DNA of 64,000 bases, from positions 1 through 64,000 of the forward strand of contig NW_005178469.1 in assembly GCF_000341285.1 (NCBI RefSeq), written 5' to 3'. A model generated the notes under the pieces. That model had not been told where the DNA came from, did no database searches, and saw only the letters and a program-made list of their open reading frames with translations. The stretch is from Galdieria sulphuraria. Its lineage: Eukaryota; Rhodophyta; Bangiophyceae; Galdieriales; Galdieriaceae. Positions 23,642 to 33,504 of this stretch are shown here, piece after piece. The translations under genes and the position numbers were made by a program. Every line of letters starts with the position of its first letter. The first letter of the stretch is position 1.

Positions 23642-25027
23642 ATGTCTATTCATAAATTGTTCTTGAAAAAGGACTTTGTATTTCAAGCTTTCAAACAAAG
23701 TGTGTATTATGGTCAGAAATTAAGTTGGTCAACAAACCCTGTTCGAGCAGCCTTTCCTAAGAGTTCAACCTTCATAAAGAGCAAGGGACTTTATCCAGTG
23801 AGAGAACCAGCTTTTGCAAACTATAACGAGTGGTTGTCTAAAAGAACGTTTGTAACAAATTGGAATAGATATTTTATATCCGCTGTTGCTTCGGTTTCTT
23901 TAGTTGGGGCACTTTACGTTGTTTCAATGAGCAGCAAGACTATTCCGGATGCTGTGGCTTTGAATGGTACGGAGAAATTAGCTCCAACTGCTGTGATAGA
24001 ACGACAACAAGACAACTCGAAGATAGCAAATACTTCACTGATATCTAATTTATTCCAAATTTATGATGACAAAGGAAAGAAAACAGACCTGAATGCTCTC
24101 TTTACTTCATTTAACAATAGAGAAGTGATTCTCATTGGAGAAACGCATGACGACTCTGTGGCACATGAGTTAGAGTTGGCTATCGTGCAACATTTATTTC
24201 AGAGACAATATTCAGAAAAAGGTATATTGAAAGGAAAGCTCAAGTGAATATAAACTAATTGTATTGCGTTTATAGATAGGAAACCTTTGATTGTTTCACT
24301 GGAATTTTTCAATTATGATATGCAGAGTTATCTTGATTCTTATATTGAAAAGAAACTGAGTGAAGCAGAATTTCTAGAGTCTTGTGTACAGCAACCTGGA
24401 AACATTGAAGATTACCTTCCCTTGTTACGTTTTTGTCGTGAAAAACACATTCCTATATTAGCATCGAATGCTCCGGGACAGTAAGTGTTATTCTGTGGAA
24501 TCCGTCTTTTATAGTCATTTCTTTTATTTAGTATTATTGAAATGGTTCGTAAGGATGGCAAGGAATATCTAAGAAACTTAAAGGACGAAGACATTTTTGG
24601 GATACCACCATTACCATATCCTGAACCGTCTGCCTCATATGAAGCCAAGTTTATGGCTTTGATGAATCATCAATTGATGTTAGCTGCTCATGGAATGTGG
24701 AAGGACGATATCTACTCTCTTAGACAAAATGAAAATTTCCAAAGACGACTCAACAATTATTTGGAGGCACAAAATTTGTGGGATGCAAGTATGGCCTATC
24801 ATATAGTGAACAAAATCGAAGAAAATCCAAAGGTCACTGTTTGTCATATTTGTGGGAAATTTCATATGGAAGGAGGTTTGGGAATCCCGGAACATTTACA
24901 TAATTATGCCCCGCACTTGAACGTAGTTTCAGTTACCATTATACCTGAAGAAAGTTTGACTACAGAAGAATGCAAAAATGGTAATGGATTTGTCATTCGG
25001 ACTTCGACCTTGGAAAGTGATAAGTAA
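23642..25027 (+). CDS. ChaN/DUF399-like haem-binding family protein, organelle-targeted
   Basis: The core has IGETHDDSVAHELELAIV, then SLEFFNYDMQSYLDSYI, ASNAPGQYIEMV and a final HICGKFHMEGGLGIPEHL. This is the pattern of the ChaN/Tiki-fold family (haem-binding uptake, DUF399) found in bacteria and plastids. Its biochemical role in eukaryotes is not settled. The N-terminus from MSIHKLFLKK is basic and hydroxylated, with one membrane segment (FISAVASVSLVGALYVVSM), fitting import into mitochondrion or plastid. Two introns of about 50 nt lie at about 24222-24275 and 24481-24533. Three in-frame ATGs are possible (23573, 23582, 23642). I prefer 23642 for the targeting peptide; 23573 would overlap the cyclin H stop. 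Confidence 0.85.
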
Positions 25028-25232
25028 CCCAACCTTGTAAATAGTCTTGTGCCTAAACAAACTGTGGAACTTCTGGTTTCTTCTTCGTTGAAATAGACTG
25101 TTTATGTTTTGTATCAAATTGCTTCATTTATTTAAAACATTTCACTATCTAGGCAATCACACACCATGTGCTGAACACTGAAGAAGAATCGTCTCTCGTG
25201 TTATGACCTCCATCGTTGGAACCTTCTCTATA

Positions 25233-25626
25233 CTAATTAACAAATATTTCAGTCCTATTCACGCTGTATCCAAAAGCAACTGTGCTTACAACACCCTTGG
25301 GAGATTTCTTGTCCTTGACTACACCACCAGAGGTTAATTTTACTTTACTTCTTTTCGCCCTCGTAGACTTTTCGTTCGAACTCTTCTTGGTTGCCCTTCG
25401 AGGTGTTGCTATGGAACCTTTCGTAGACTCTTCATAATCCAATTAGCATTGTCTGGTAAATAAGCCAACTTGACCTACTTCTTCGTTTATTAGGACTCTT
25501 CACTTTTCTATTATGGGTGACATCTTCCTTTTTCGCCTTGCTTCGCTGCTTAGTCGGTTTCGTTTCAGGGGTCTTAACGTGAGTTATAGATTCGTTATCT
25601 TCTACTTCTGTCTGCATATTTAACAT
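25233..25626 (-). CDS. Small Lys/Arg/Ser-rich basic protein, two exons
   Basis: I do not recognise a family. Exon 1 reads MLNMQTEVEDNESITHVK and ends KSPNKRR. A 48-nt intron with a GCTAATT branch-like motif follows, and exon 2 reads KSTKGSIATPRRATKKSSNEK to the end YSVNRTEIFVN. The total is about 115 residues, with repeated KSP/TP and RRATK-like motifs. Such composition resembles linker-histone tails or other DNA/RNA-binding proteins, but no globular domain is present. It diverges from the RED homologue over about 130 bp. Confidence 0.62.
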
Positions 25627-25759
25627 AAATAAATTACCTACGTATCCATCAAAGAAAGTTCAAGAAATACGTCTACAGTCACTTACAACTAAACCACAAT
25701 AAGACATCCAAAAATACCGATAGTTGCCGTTACAAATTCTGAAATTGGCTTTTGGTGAG

Positions 25760-26812
25760 ATGAATCGATTGTCTCATCAGCGTCCTATTGGTAAGAAACA
25801 GGCAAGAGGTCACAGTAAGCCAGACTTGTCCACGATAGAAGGAAGTAGACAGTTTATTTTACAACACGATAAGAAGAAAAAGAAAAAGACTCATGATAGT
25901 TTGCCGAAAAGCGACTTTGTTCAAGTGCAATCACAAACAGAGGATATCACACCAACTCACAAATATCGAGACAGAGCACAGGAAAGACGTGAAAGAACTG
26001 GGACAACTCGTTATGATGAAAACGATACATTAGTGATAGGTGAGTTGGGCAATGAAGCTTCCGAATATTCTCCAATGGTAAAAGGACTGGACTACTCTCT
26101 TCTAAACAGAGACACTCAAGGAATTGCCCACTTTGACAAACAAGAAACTCCAAGCAAAGTTCAGGCACCGACGGAAGAACTAAATAATAACTCAGCACAA
26201 GAACAGTGGCCCTCTTTGGTATCCCAAATAGCCGTTTTGCAGTTCAGGAAAGAAGAAACACCAACTCCAACTGGTGTTCATCGAGTAGATAGTTTTTATC
26301 CAGGCAGAATGTATTATGTATATGAACTGGCAAAGCACGGTTTGAACGAAAGTAACCAACCACTTGTTGTTCGACATAGTAAGAAACGTATTTTTCCGTC
26401 GAATAGTATCACTTATGAATGGAGTCGTGATATTGCTAGCTCGATATGGACCAAAGATACGAGGAAAAAGTTGTCGTCTTTCAAGGAAGACGCTTTCCCA
26501 TATAATAACGGCGAACCTGGAAGAATACATCTATTTTGGAATTGCAAAAAGCCTTCTCAAAGGGATATCTCCCCAGCAGTTGATGAAACAGACGATACAA
26601 CTGCTGTTGATAAGGATGCTTCCAAGATGAGTTCAGTATGGCAAGTAGATGGAGCTTTGGCAGGAGCTGTTGAGGTAGAAAATGAAACAACAAAGCATTT
26701 CCATTATCCAAGCATCCAAAATGAAAATGAATCCCAAGAAGAGGAAATGGATATTTTTCAAGACATTGACTCGACTCAAGTGACTTGGAGTTATTCTAAA
26801 AATGAAACATAA
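25760..26812 (+). CDS. IK: RED/IK (SMU2-type) spliceosomal protein
   Basis: RED binds SMU1 in the spliceosomal B complex. The conserved N-terminal block is visible as KYRDRAQERRERTG, then LGNEASEYSPMVKGLDYSLLNR, which matches the YRDRA-ERR...MVKGLDYALL pattern of the family. A downstream block (GRMYYVYELAKHGLNES) probably corresponds to the middle conserved region. It is a single exon of 350 residues, shorter than animal RED (over 500), and lacks the long RE/RD dipeptide repeats that named the animal protein. The first in-frame ATG is at 25760. Confidence 0.8.
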   Translation: MNRLSHQRPIGKKQARGHSKPDLSTIEGSRQFILQHDKKKKKKTHDSLPKSDFVQVQSQTEDITPTHKYRDRAQERRERTGTTRYDENDTLVIGELGNEASEYSPMVKGLDYSLLNRDTQGIAHFDKQETPSKVQAPTEELNNNSAQEQWPSLVSQIAVLQFRKEETPTPTGVHRVDSFYPGRMYYVYELAKHGLNESNQPLVVRHSKKRIFPSNSITYEWSRDIASSIWTKDTRKKLSSFKEDAFPYNNGEPGRIHLFWNCKKPSQRDISPAVDETDDTTAVDKDASKMSSVWQVDGALAGAVEVENETTKHFHYPSIQNENESQEEEMDIFQDIDSTQVTWSYSKNET

Positions 26813-27021
26813 TTTCATAATAGTACCCAAATAAGCTCTCTCAGTATTGTAACTTCGTTTTTCTTTTATCATGCAAAGAAAACTTCTCAAGTATGAAATT
26901 CATTTTTCAGATTGCCTTCACAAGTGACTTGAGATGTAAACAACTTAAACACCATATACATTAATAATATTTATAGTTATTGTGTATATGTAAGTCAAAA
27001 GCACCTCTTCCCTGGATAGTC

Positions 27022-28405
27022 TTATCGACGAATTGAAAAGGGAGGAGACAAGCCAACGGTTCGCAAAGGATTTCTGGATGACGAATTGGGAACTAGACCA
27101 GAAGAATGATTGTTGTTGTTTGGGTACGCGCTTGAATGAACTGTTGTGTCTTGAGGCATTACGCCAGTACTTTCATCAACCGCATGAATAGAAGTAAAGG
27201 TTCGATCAACTACTTTTGGAGAAGGCACTTTGTTGGAATATACATAGTCTCCACCTGATGGTTGCTCAATGTTTCCCGGCATAGGTTTCTCATTTGATAT
27301 TTCATGTTCGGCACGAACTGCACTATGACTAGCAGAAGTTGACTCTGACTGCTTTAACAGAGTCCAGTCAAAAATATTATCGTTGACAAACCCTTCTCTT
27401 TCAAAAAGGCCTCTAAATAGGTTTCGCAAGTAGCTATAATCGGGTTTTTCATCGAATCTAATTGTATTTTGTCATGACAAAAAATGAAGCACGACTTTGT
27501 AATAACTTACTTCAATGATCGGCAGTATTGAAGATATGAGGCGAATTCTCCTGGATATCCTCTACAAAGAACTTCTATGGGAGTATTGTATTTCTTTTCA
27601 CTGATCTTTTGGTATTTTTGTTTCTTCGTGGCGGCCTTCAATCCTTGCCAAGGTAAACTTCCTCGTAACAAATACATAAAAACATAGCCGAGTGACTCCA
27701 GATCATCTCTTCTTCCTTGTTCCACTCCCAAATGAGTATTAATGGAAGCATACCTTGCTGTTCCTGTTAAATTTTTACCCTCGCGATAAGGAATATGAAC
27801 ATGTGTTTTCGGATCTCTATACTTTTTGGAGAGTCCAAAGTCAATGAGATATACGGTATTCGAGTTTCTGCCCAAACCCATCAAAAAATTATCTGGCTTA
27901 ATATCTCTATGAATAAAGCTTCGGGAATGAACATATTCAACACGGCATAACATCTGGTCAGCAAGTAACAATATTGTCTTCAAAGAAAATTTGCGATGAC
28001 AAAAGTTGAACAAATCTTCCACGCTTGGTCCTAAAAGCTCCATTGCCATAACGTTATAATCTCCCTCTTGTCCATACCACTTAACTTGGGGAATTCCCAT
28101 TACGACTTGACCCTTTAAAAGTTTCAAACGACAACAACTACAACGCCAAAGCAAACTTACTGTAGGGCTAGAACACAAATATCGATATATTTTGCTTTCG
28201 TAGAGAAGTTGAGGGTGTCTTGTCTTCACACTTTCCAACTTGATGGCAACTTCTTCTGCAGTGTAAACGTTAATCCCTATTGTATATCAGAGAAAACTCT
28301 TTCAAGGAGCAAACAATGGCAATACTTACCGAGGTAGATATCCCCAAAAGAACCGGAACCAATTTTCCGTCCAAGCTTCCACTTCCCTCCGACTCTTAGT
28401 TCCAT
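27022..28405 (-). CDS. Casein kinase 1 family Ser/Thr kinase
   Basis: Exon 1 starts [25 protein letters not shown] and splices to [25 protein letters not shown] further intron removes a stretch between CSSPT and [14 protein letters not shown]. Catalytic features are [24 protein letters not shown] (DFG) and the CK1-specific [16 protein letters not shown] in place of [25 protein letters not shown] is also diagnostic. A fourth exon after YCRSLK gives [20 protein letters not shown] and a non-conserved Ser/Pro/Asn tail ending PPFSIRR. CK1 kinases act in membrane traffic, Wnt-like and clock phosphorylation; the specific role is unknown. The kinase core is complete. Confidence 0.94.
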
Positions 28406-29004
28406 TCAGCTAATAAAAACGGCAGTCCGAAAAATAGGGGCAAAGGCCCAATACAGAAACAAAAACAGAAACTTGGAAAGCCAAAACCTACAAAACTGCA
28501 ACGGCAAGTAAATATTCAAGGTTTAAGGTATGTTTCTCTTGAGTAAAAAGAGTCTGTAGCACTTAAACGATTCCTTCCCCTTTTTCAAGCCCTACAACGA
28601 ACAACCGACAAAATAATTCGGATGCTCAAGAGGTGCATTTCTTCTTCAATGGGAAATAACTTGCCAAAAAGGCTTTGTATTGAATCTGGAAGCTTCAGAA
28701 GAACAAAACATTTGAACAATTGTTTCGTTTGATGAATATCTCATCCAATAAGCTATGTTCTTCTCCTTTACGGAACAACACCCTTATTTACTTTACTACA
28801 AAAAGGATGATTTTTATATCAACTCATCCAATTTACTTTGAATTTTCAAACTATGCTATGAAGAGTATAGTAATAAACCGCGTTCTCTCTAGACTTATAA
28901 CTTTGACTCTCTATTAGAGAAACACATCATGAAAGAAGCCAACCTGAAAAACTATGCAACAAAAGTTGTTTGAATAATTAATTTCGTCTCATTCCAATTG
29001 TAAA
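28406..29004. other. Divergent intergenic region, CK1 / NAA30
   Basis: These 599 bases lie between two divergent genes. One 65-codon open frame (28720-28917, +) has no coding-like composition. Otherwise I see nothing beyond the room for two promoters. Confidence 0.5.
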
Positions 29005-29809
29005 ATGTCGGATGAGGTAGAAACATCCAAAGACAACTCGGACTCAGTGTTCTATAGAAGGTAAGCGAACATACTGTTTAGAGAATACTTATATTTGTTG
29101 CCAAACAGTTATCAAGGTGAAGAGGACTTACCGTATATCCGAGCTCTTATAGTATGTAGTTCAATGACGGACTTGATAAGGACACACTTTTGAATAGGAC
29201 AAAGACCTTTCGGAACCTTATTCAATATTTACGTATAGATACTTTCTGAATCAGTGGCCGCAACTATGTCTCCTCGTAAGTAGTCTCTTTATTGGTGAAC
29301 TTCATACTGAACTTGCTAACATTAGGCATTCTTTCAAAAAGATTGTATTGGTTGCATAGTTTGTAAAATGGTAAGTATATATATTTTATGGGAATATTCT
29401 CTCTCGTGCTGATATGGTTGTGGAGGAACCAAGCAAGAGGAATATTCTCCGAGGATACATCGCAATGTTAGCAGTACGTCAAGATTTTCGAAGACAAGGT
29501 AATAGTTGTAGTAAATAAAACGAGAGTGACCGTTGAGTTGTATAGGAATCGGCATGGAACTTGTGAAAAGAGTAATTGAAAGAATGAAAATAAGTAATTG
29601 CCAGGAAGTAGTCTTGGAAACGGAAACTACCAACAAGGCTGCTTTGTGTCTCTATCGAAAGTTAGGATTCATTCGAGATAAATTATTGGTGAGTTGATTC
29701 TTTTTATATTTTGTTTGGTTTCTTTATCTTGGCTTAGGAACGTTATTATCTTAATGGAAACGATGCTTTTCGTTTGAAACTTCGTTTATGCTCCATATTC
29801 AATTCTTAA
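29005..29809 (+). CDS. NAA30: NAA30, catalytic subunit of the NatC N-acetyltransferase
   Basis: Acetylates N-termini beginning Met-Leu/Ile/Phe. At least seven exons are squeezed into about 800 bases, with introns of roughly 45-60 nt. The spliced reading is [102 protein letters not shown]...[21 protein letters not shown] and [17 protein letters not shown]. The RRQGIGMELV acetyl-CoA loop and the YYLNG...RLKL ending are the hallmark of NAA30/Mak3. The exact acceptor before RNILRGY is uncertain by a few codons. The gene is complete from ATG 29005 to TAA 29807-29809. Confidence 0.92.
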
Positions 29810-29933
29810 ATTTTTACCCAGTTGTAAAGAACTTAGCTATCGAATATACCAACTCACCCTTTGATAACTATACCAAGCATCCTTTTAGATCAAAGTGTTT
29901 TTATTTTTTGACTTTAGGAGTTTAAGGACCTTG

Positions 29934-30750
29934 GTGAAACAAGTCTTCCAGTTTCTTCTTCATTTCTTCCAACTAAACAAGAAAATTTTTGAAAATATTC
30001 AGTTCCCAAAGCCAAAACTTACCTTGTCGTCAGAAATCTGACTTTTATCCTCTTCAGGTGATATTGTACCTTTTCCTTCCATTCTTCGCCACTTTTCAAC
30101 TTCTGCCGAGTCAGTTTGTGGAGGTGACAACAGAGCTCCTCTCGGAACAAACCCCAAGCGTAACCCGCTATTTTTACAAAAGTCTGCAACTTCTTCAAAT
30201 TTTATCAACTAATCAAATAGTAAGAACTGTAAACGACAAGGAGGCGTTTTCTTACTTCCGGAACTGGTTTCGGAAAGTCTTGGGCCTCCAACAACGCAGC
30301 ATAGATTTTGGCTTCGTCTTGTTCTTGAAAAGCTAATACTACGTCAACACCACTAATTTTCAGACTATATATTCCTTGGTTGTTTGTACTTGGGTTAAAA
30401 ATCAACACCCATATATTTGAAGGTGGCCTTCCAACCACGGGAGTGGCATCAGGGGGGAACTGACCCTTGTTTTGTCCTGAAGAGACTTCACTCATTCTCT
30501 TTTTAAGTATGTCCCAATCCAGTTTAGGACTCTCTGAGTTTTGTTCTTCTTGCGGAGGCTCTTCTTCACTCGGTTCTTTCTTTTCTTTTCCTAAACAACA
30601 ACTTGTCTGAAGTGGTGACTGAAATAGCGTGATAGATCTTGTTCTCTTAGACAAATATACAGGAGTGATACATCTTTTGCACGCTTGTCTTGTATGCTCA
30701 GGTATGGAACGAAAGTAATACAAACCAAAAGTTACAAAAGTCAATGACAT
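29934..30750 (-). CDS. Plastid-type DUF3110 protein
   Basis: The block [20 protein letters not shown] ... [29 protein letters not shown] is the DUF3110 signature shared by cyanobacteria and plastids. After an intron it continues [21 protein letters not shown] last intron (GTAAGT donor after SDDK) leads to [16 protein letters not shown] and a stop near 29934. The first 70 residues are Ser/Thr/Arg-rich with a hydrophobic start ([14 protein letters not shown]), consistent with a plastid transit peptide, then an acidic Glu/Pro linker. No biochemical function is established for the family to my knowledge. The ATG at 30750 is 27 bases from the divergent start of the ABC transporter. Confidence 0.85.
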
Positions 30751-30777
30751 ATCAACCAAGAAAAGATTCAAGTGAAG

Positions 30778-33177
30778 ATGAGGGATTTACAGTCAAAGAC
30801 TCCTATGGCTCACTTTGACCCTTTTTCAGACCAACTCGTTGTGGAAGATGGTCAAGTAGATTATTCTTTCGATCCTTTCACAGCTACAGATATTGAATTT
30901 CGTGATAAGGAAAAAGAGCTCTCTCTGATGAAGTTGCAACGGCCTAGAGTTTCTCTGAAATTTGAAGACCTGTCTGTGACTGCAGTTCAAAAGGAGGGCT
31001 GTTGGAGAAAACAACAACAACAGAAACAAATACTGAAAAATATCGCTGGAATTGTTTACTCTGGACAGCTGCTTGCTATAATGGGGCCATCTGGCTCAGG
31101 AAAGACCACCTTGCTCAACCTACTTGCTGGGAGGTTGTCAGCTTCCAGTAACTTATGTGGTAGCGGAAGCATCACTATTAATGGGAAAAAAAGGGATCCA
31201 GGTTCTTTCAAAAAAGTATGTTTATCCCTTTTTTACAAGAAAAACATACTTATCCGAACCAAAGTTGAGTGCTTATGTTATGCAGGATGATCACATGTTT
31301 GCAGACCTGACGATAGAAGAACAAATATCCATATCTGCAAATTTGCGTCTTCCAAGTAGTATTTCAGATGCTGAAAAGAAACGTAGAATTGAAGCTGTTA
31401 TCTCTGAGTTGGGACTTTCTGGAGTAAAGAAATCTTTCATTGGTTCAGAAACGAAAAGAGGAGTAAGTGGTGGAGAAAGAAAACGTGTCAGTATTGGTAC
31501 AGAGCTGGTGACAGATCCTTCCTTATTATTTTTAGACGGTAAGTTTCCAAAAGTACTCCGATGACTCTCATTTAAGCAAGTGATAGAACCAACCTCAGGT
31601 TTGGATGCCTTCAATGCGCAGAATGTTGTTCAGACGCTGGTTCGTCTTGCACGGAATGGCCGTGCAGTTGTAATGACAGTGCACCAACCGAGAAGCAACA
31701 TATTTGGCTTGTTCGATATGCTTTTATTGCTTTCTGAAGGTCAAATCATTTATTTTGGTCTTGCAAAAGATGCATTGCCATATTTTTCGCAGTTAGGATA
31801 TGAGTGAGTTTCCATCGATTGGTATAGACTTTTGTAATGAAATTCTTGTAGATGTCCTGAGCATTTCAACCCAGCGGATTACTTCCTGGACCTTATATCA
31901 ATAGACTTGCGGTCATCTCAACTTGAACGCAACTCTCGAGGTCGAGTTTTATATCTTCATCGTGCATACAATGAAACTTTATTCGCTAACGGAGGTAATA
32001 TGATTGTTCAAGGTAAGTTGGTTGAAGCCACTATTGAAACAGTTTTTATCCATTGTTGATATTAGATGAGATTTCGCCAAAGGTTGAAAAGGAAACAAGT
32101 CAAGAGACTGATGTTACAAATATGAACAAGTATGCTTATCCTTATTGGAAGGAATTCTTTCTCTTGTGCAATCGTGCTTGGAAGTTACTTATTCGAGAAA
32201 AGGGAGTTTCCTTGATTCGTGCTGCTCAAACAATGGTAACGTTATACAGTCATACTCTATACAAATTCTGATATGATTTCTTTTATAGATATTTGCTGTA
32301 TTATTGGGTCTAATTTGGTTGAACAAAGGAAGAAATGTCTCTTCGAGCAATTATGTAGACATTGAAGGCATCCTCTTTTTTATTCTTATCAACCAAAGTT
32401 TCATTAGTATATTTGGAACTATATTTACCTTTCCACTAGAACGCTCCATCGTTCTACGCGAACGTGCGAGTGGAATGTATAGAGTGTCTGCGTATTATCT
32501 GTCCAAGACGTTGGTTGAGATACCCCGCTCCTTACTGTTTTCCTTGTTTTTCTGTGTTGTGGTAAGTAAGAAGATCTTTTTCTGTGGCACCTCTGCTGAA
32601 TTATAAAGTTATATTGGATGGTCGGTCTGAGAGATTCAGCACGTTCCTTTTTTCTCTTTCTGGTGGTAATTTTCCTTACTTCATTGACTGCCGAAGGCAT
32701 TGCGCTTACTGTCTCCGTACGTATAATGACTTTCGGTTGATAGGTTTTCATAGGTTTCGTAGGCTGGGGCTCCGACTCCTCAAATTGCTTCAGCTATTAT
32801 TCCACTTTTCTTAGTTGTGTCTATATTATTTGGTGGTTTCTTTTTATCCAACGCACAAATTCCAAACTATTTTGTTTGGTTGAAATATATGTCGTTTGTG
32901 AAATATTCATTTGGAGCCTTGATGCACATTCAATTTGATGATTTTCAGTTTCAGCTTGTAGACTCAAGCTGTATAGTATGTGATGGAAATGAAGTTCTTT
33001 CTGTTTCGGGGACGACCGATTTTTCCTTAGGAGGAAATATTGGAGTAAGACAAGTACTTCAATTTGGTTTATATTTGTTGATATTTTTAGTTGCTCATTA
33101 CCATAATGATGATCTTTCGCATATCAGCCTATGTGGTTTTGCGAATAAGAGGTCCAAAATATGACAAAAATTTGTGA
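30778..33177 (+). CDS. ABCG-type half transporter (white/WBC subfamily)
   Basis: This is an ATP-driven exporter of lipids or small hydrophobics, with the nucleotide-binding domain first and the membrane domain second. Motifs are Walker [13 protein letters not shown], signature [15 protein letters not shown], Walker B SLLFLD joined across an intron to EPTSGLDA, and the H-loop TVHQPRS. Membrane segments follow ([59 protein letters not shown]). The extracellular loop has CIVCDG. At least seven introns of about 45-60 nt split it. The last (46 nt, GTAAGA donor after GGNIG) restores [28 protein letters not shown], the expected final helix. Substrate cannot be told. A second in-frame ATG at 30805 is also possible. 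Confidence 0.92.
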
Positions 33178-33504
33178 TTGAAAATAGCTCGTCGTTGAAC
33201 AATCTACCCAACGCGCTTTTTACCGAAGGACTGTCAAAAGATGAGACTTTGGTGCTAGTCAAACCGATTTGAATCGAATAAGTAGCGTCACATACGAATA
33301 AATGGGGTTTTTGTCACTTTTTCCGTCATTAACGGACGCCATAACGTGTAAGACTTGTTGTTTTCATGTCTCTTCAGAATAAGCAATACGAAATTGCTCA
33401 ACATATCGAAGACTTTTCCGCTGCTTTGGAGCAGCTCTGTGTCACCCCTTCCGATTGAAAGCTGATCGATCATCATCAGGCGTGAGCATTTCTCCGATCC
33501 CCCA
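33178..33504. other. Intergenic region before the XPRT fusion gene
   Basis: These 327 bases lie between two plus-strand genes. I see no ORF, RNA or repeat that I can support. Confidence 0.5.

Noticed and set aside
33041-33164. Odd hydrophilic C-terminus of the ABCG transporter (ending in a stop near 33164)
   Set aside because: A 46-nt intron with a GTAAGA donor removes it and yields the usual last membrane helix and RGPKYD-like tail.
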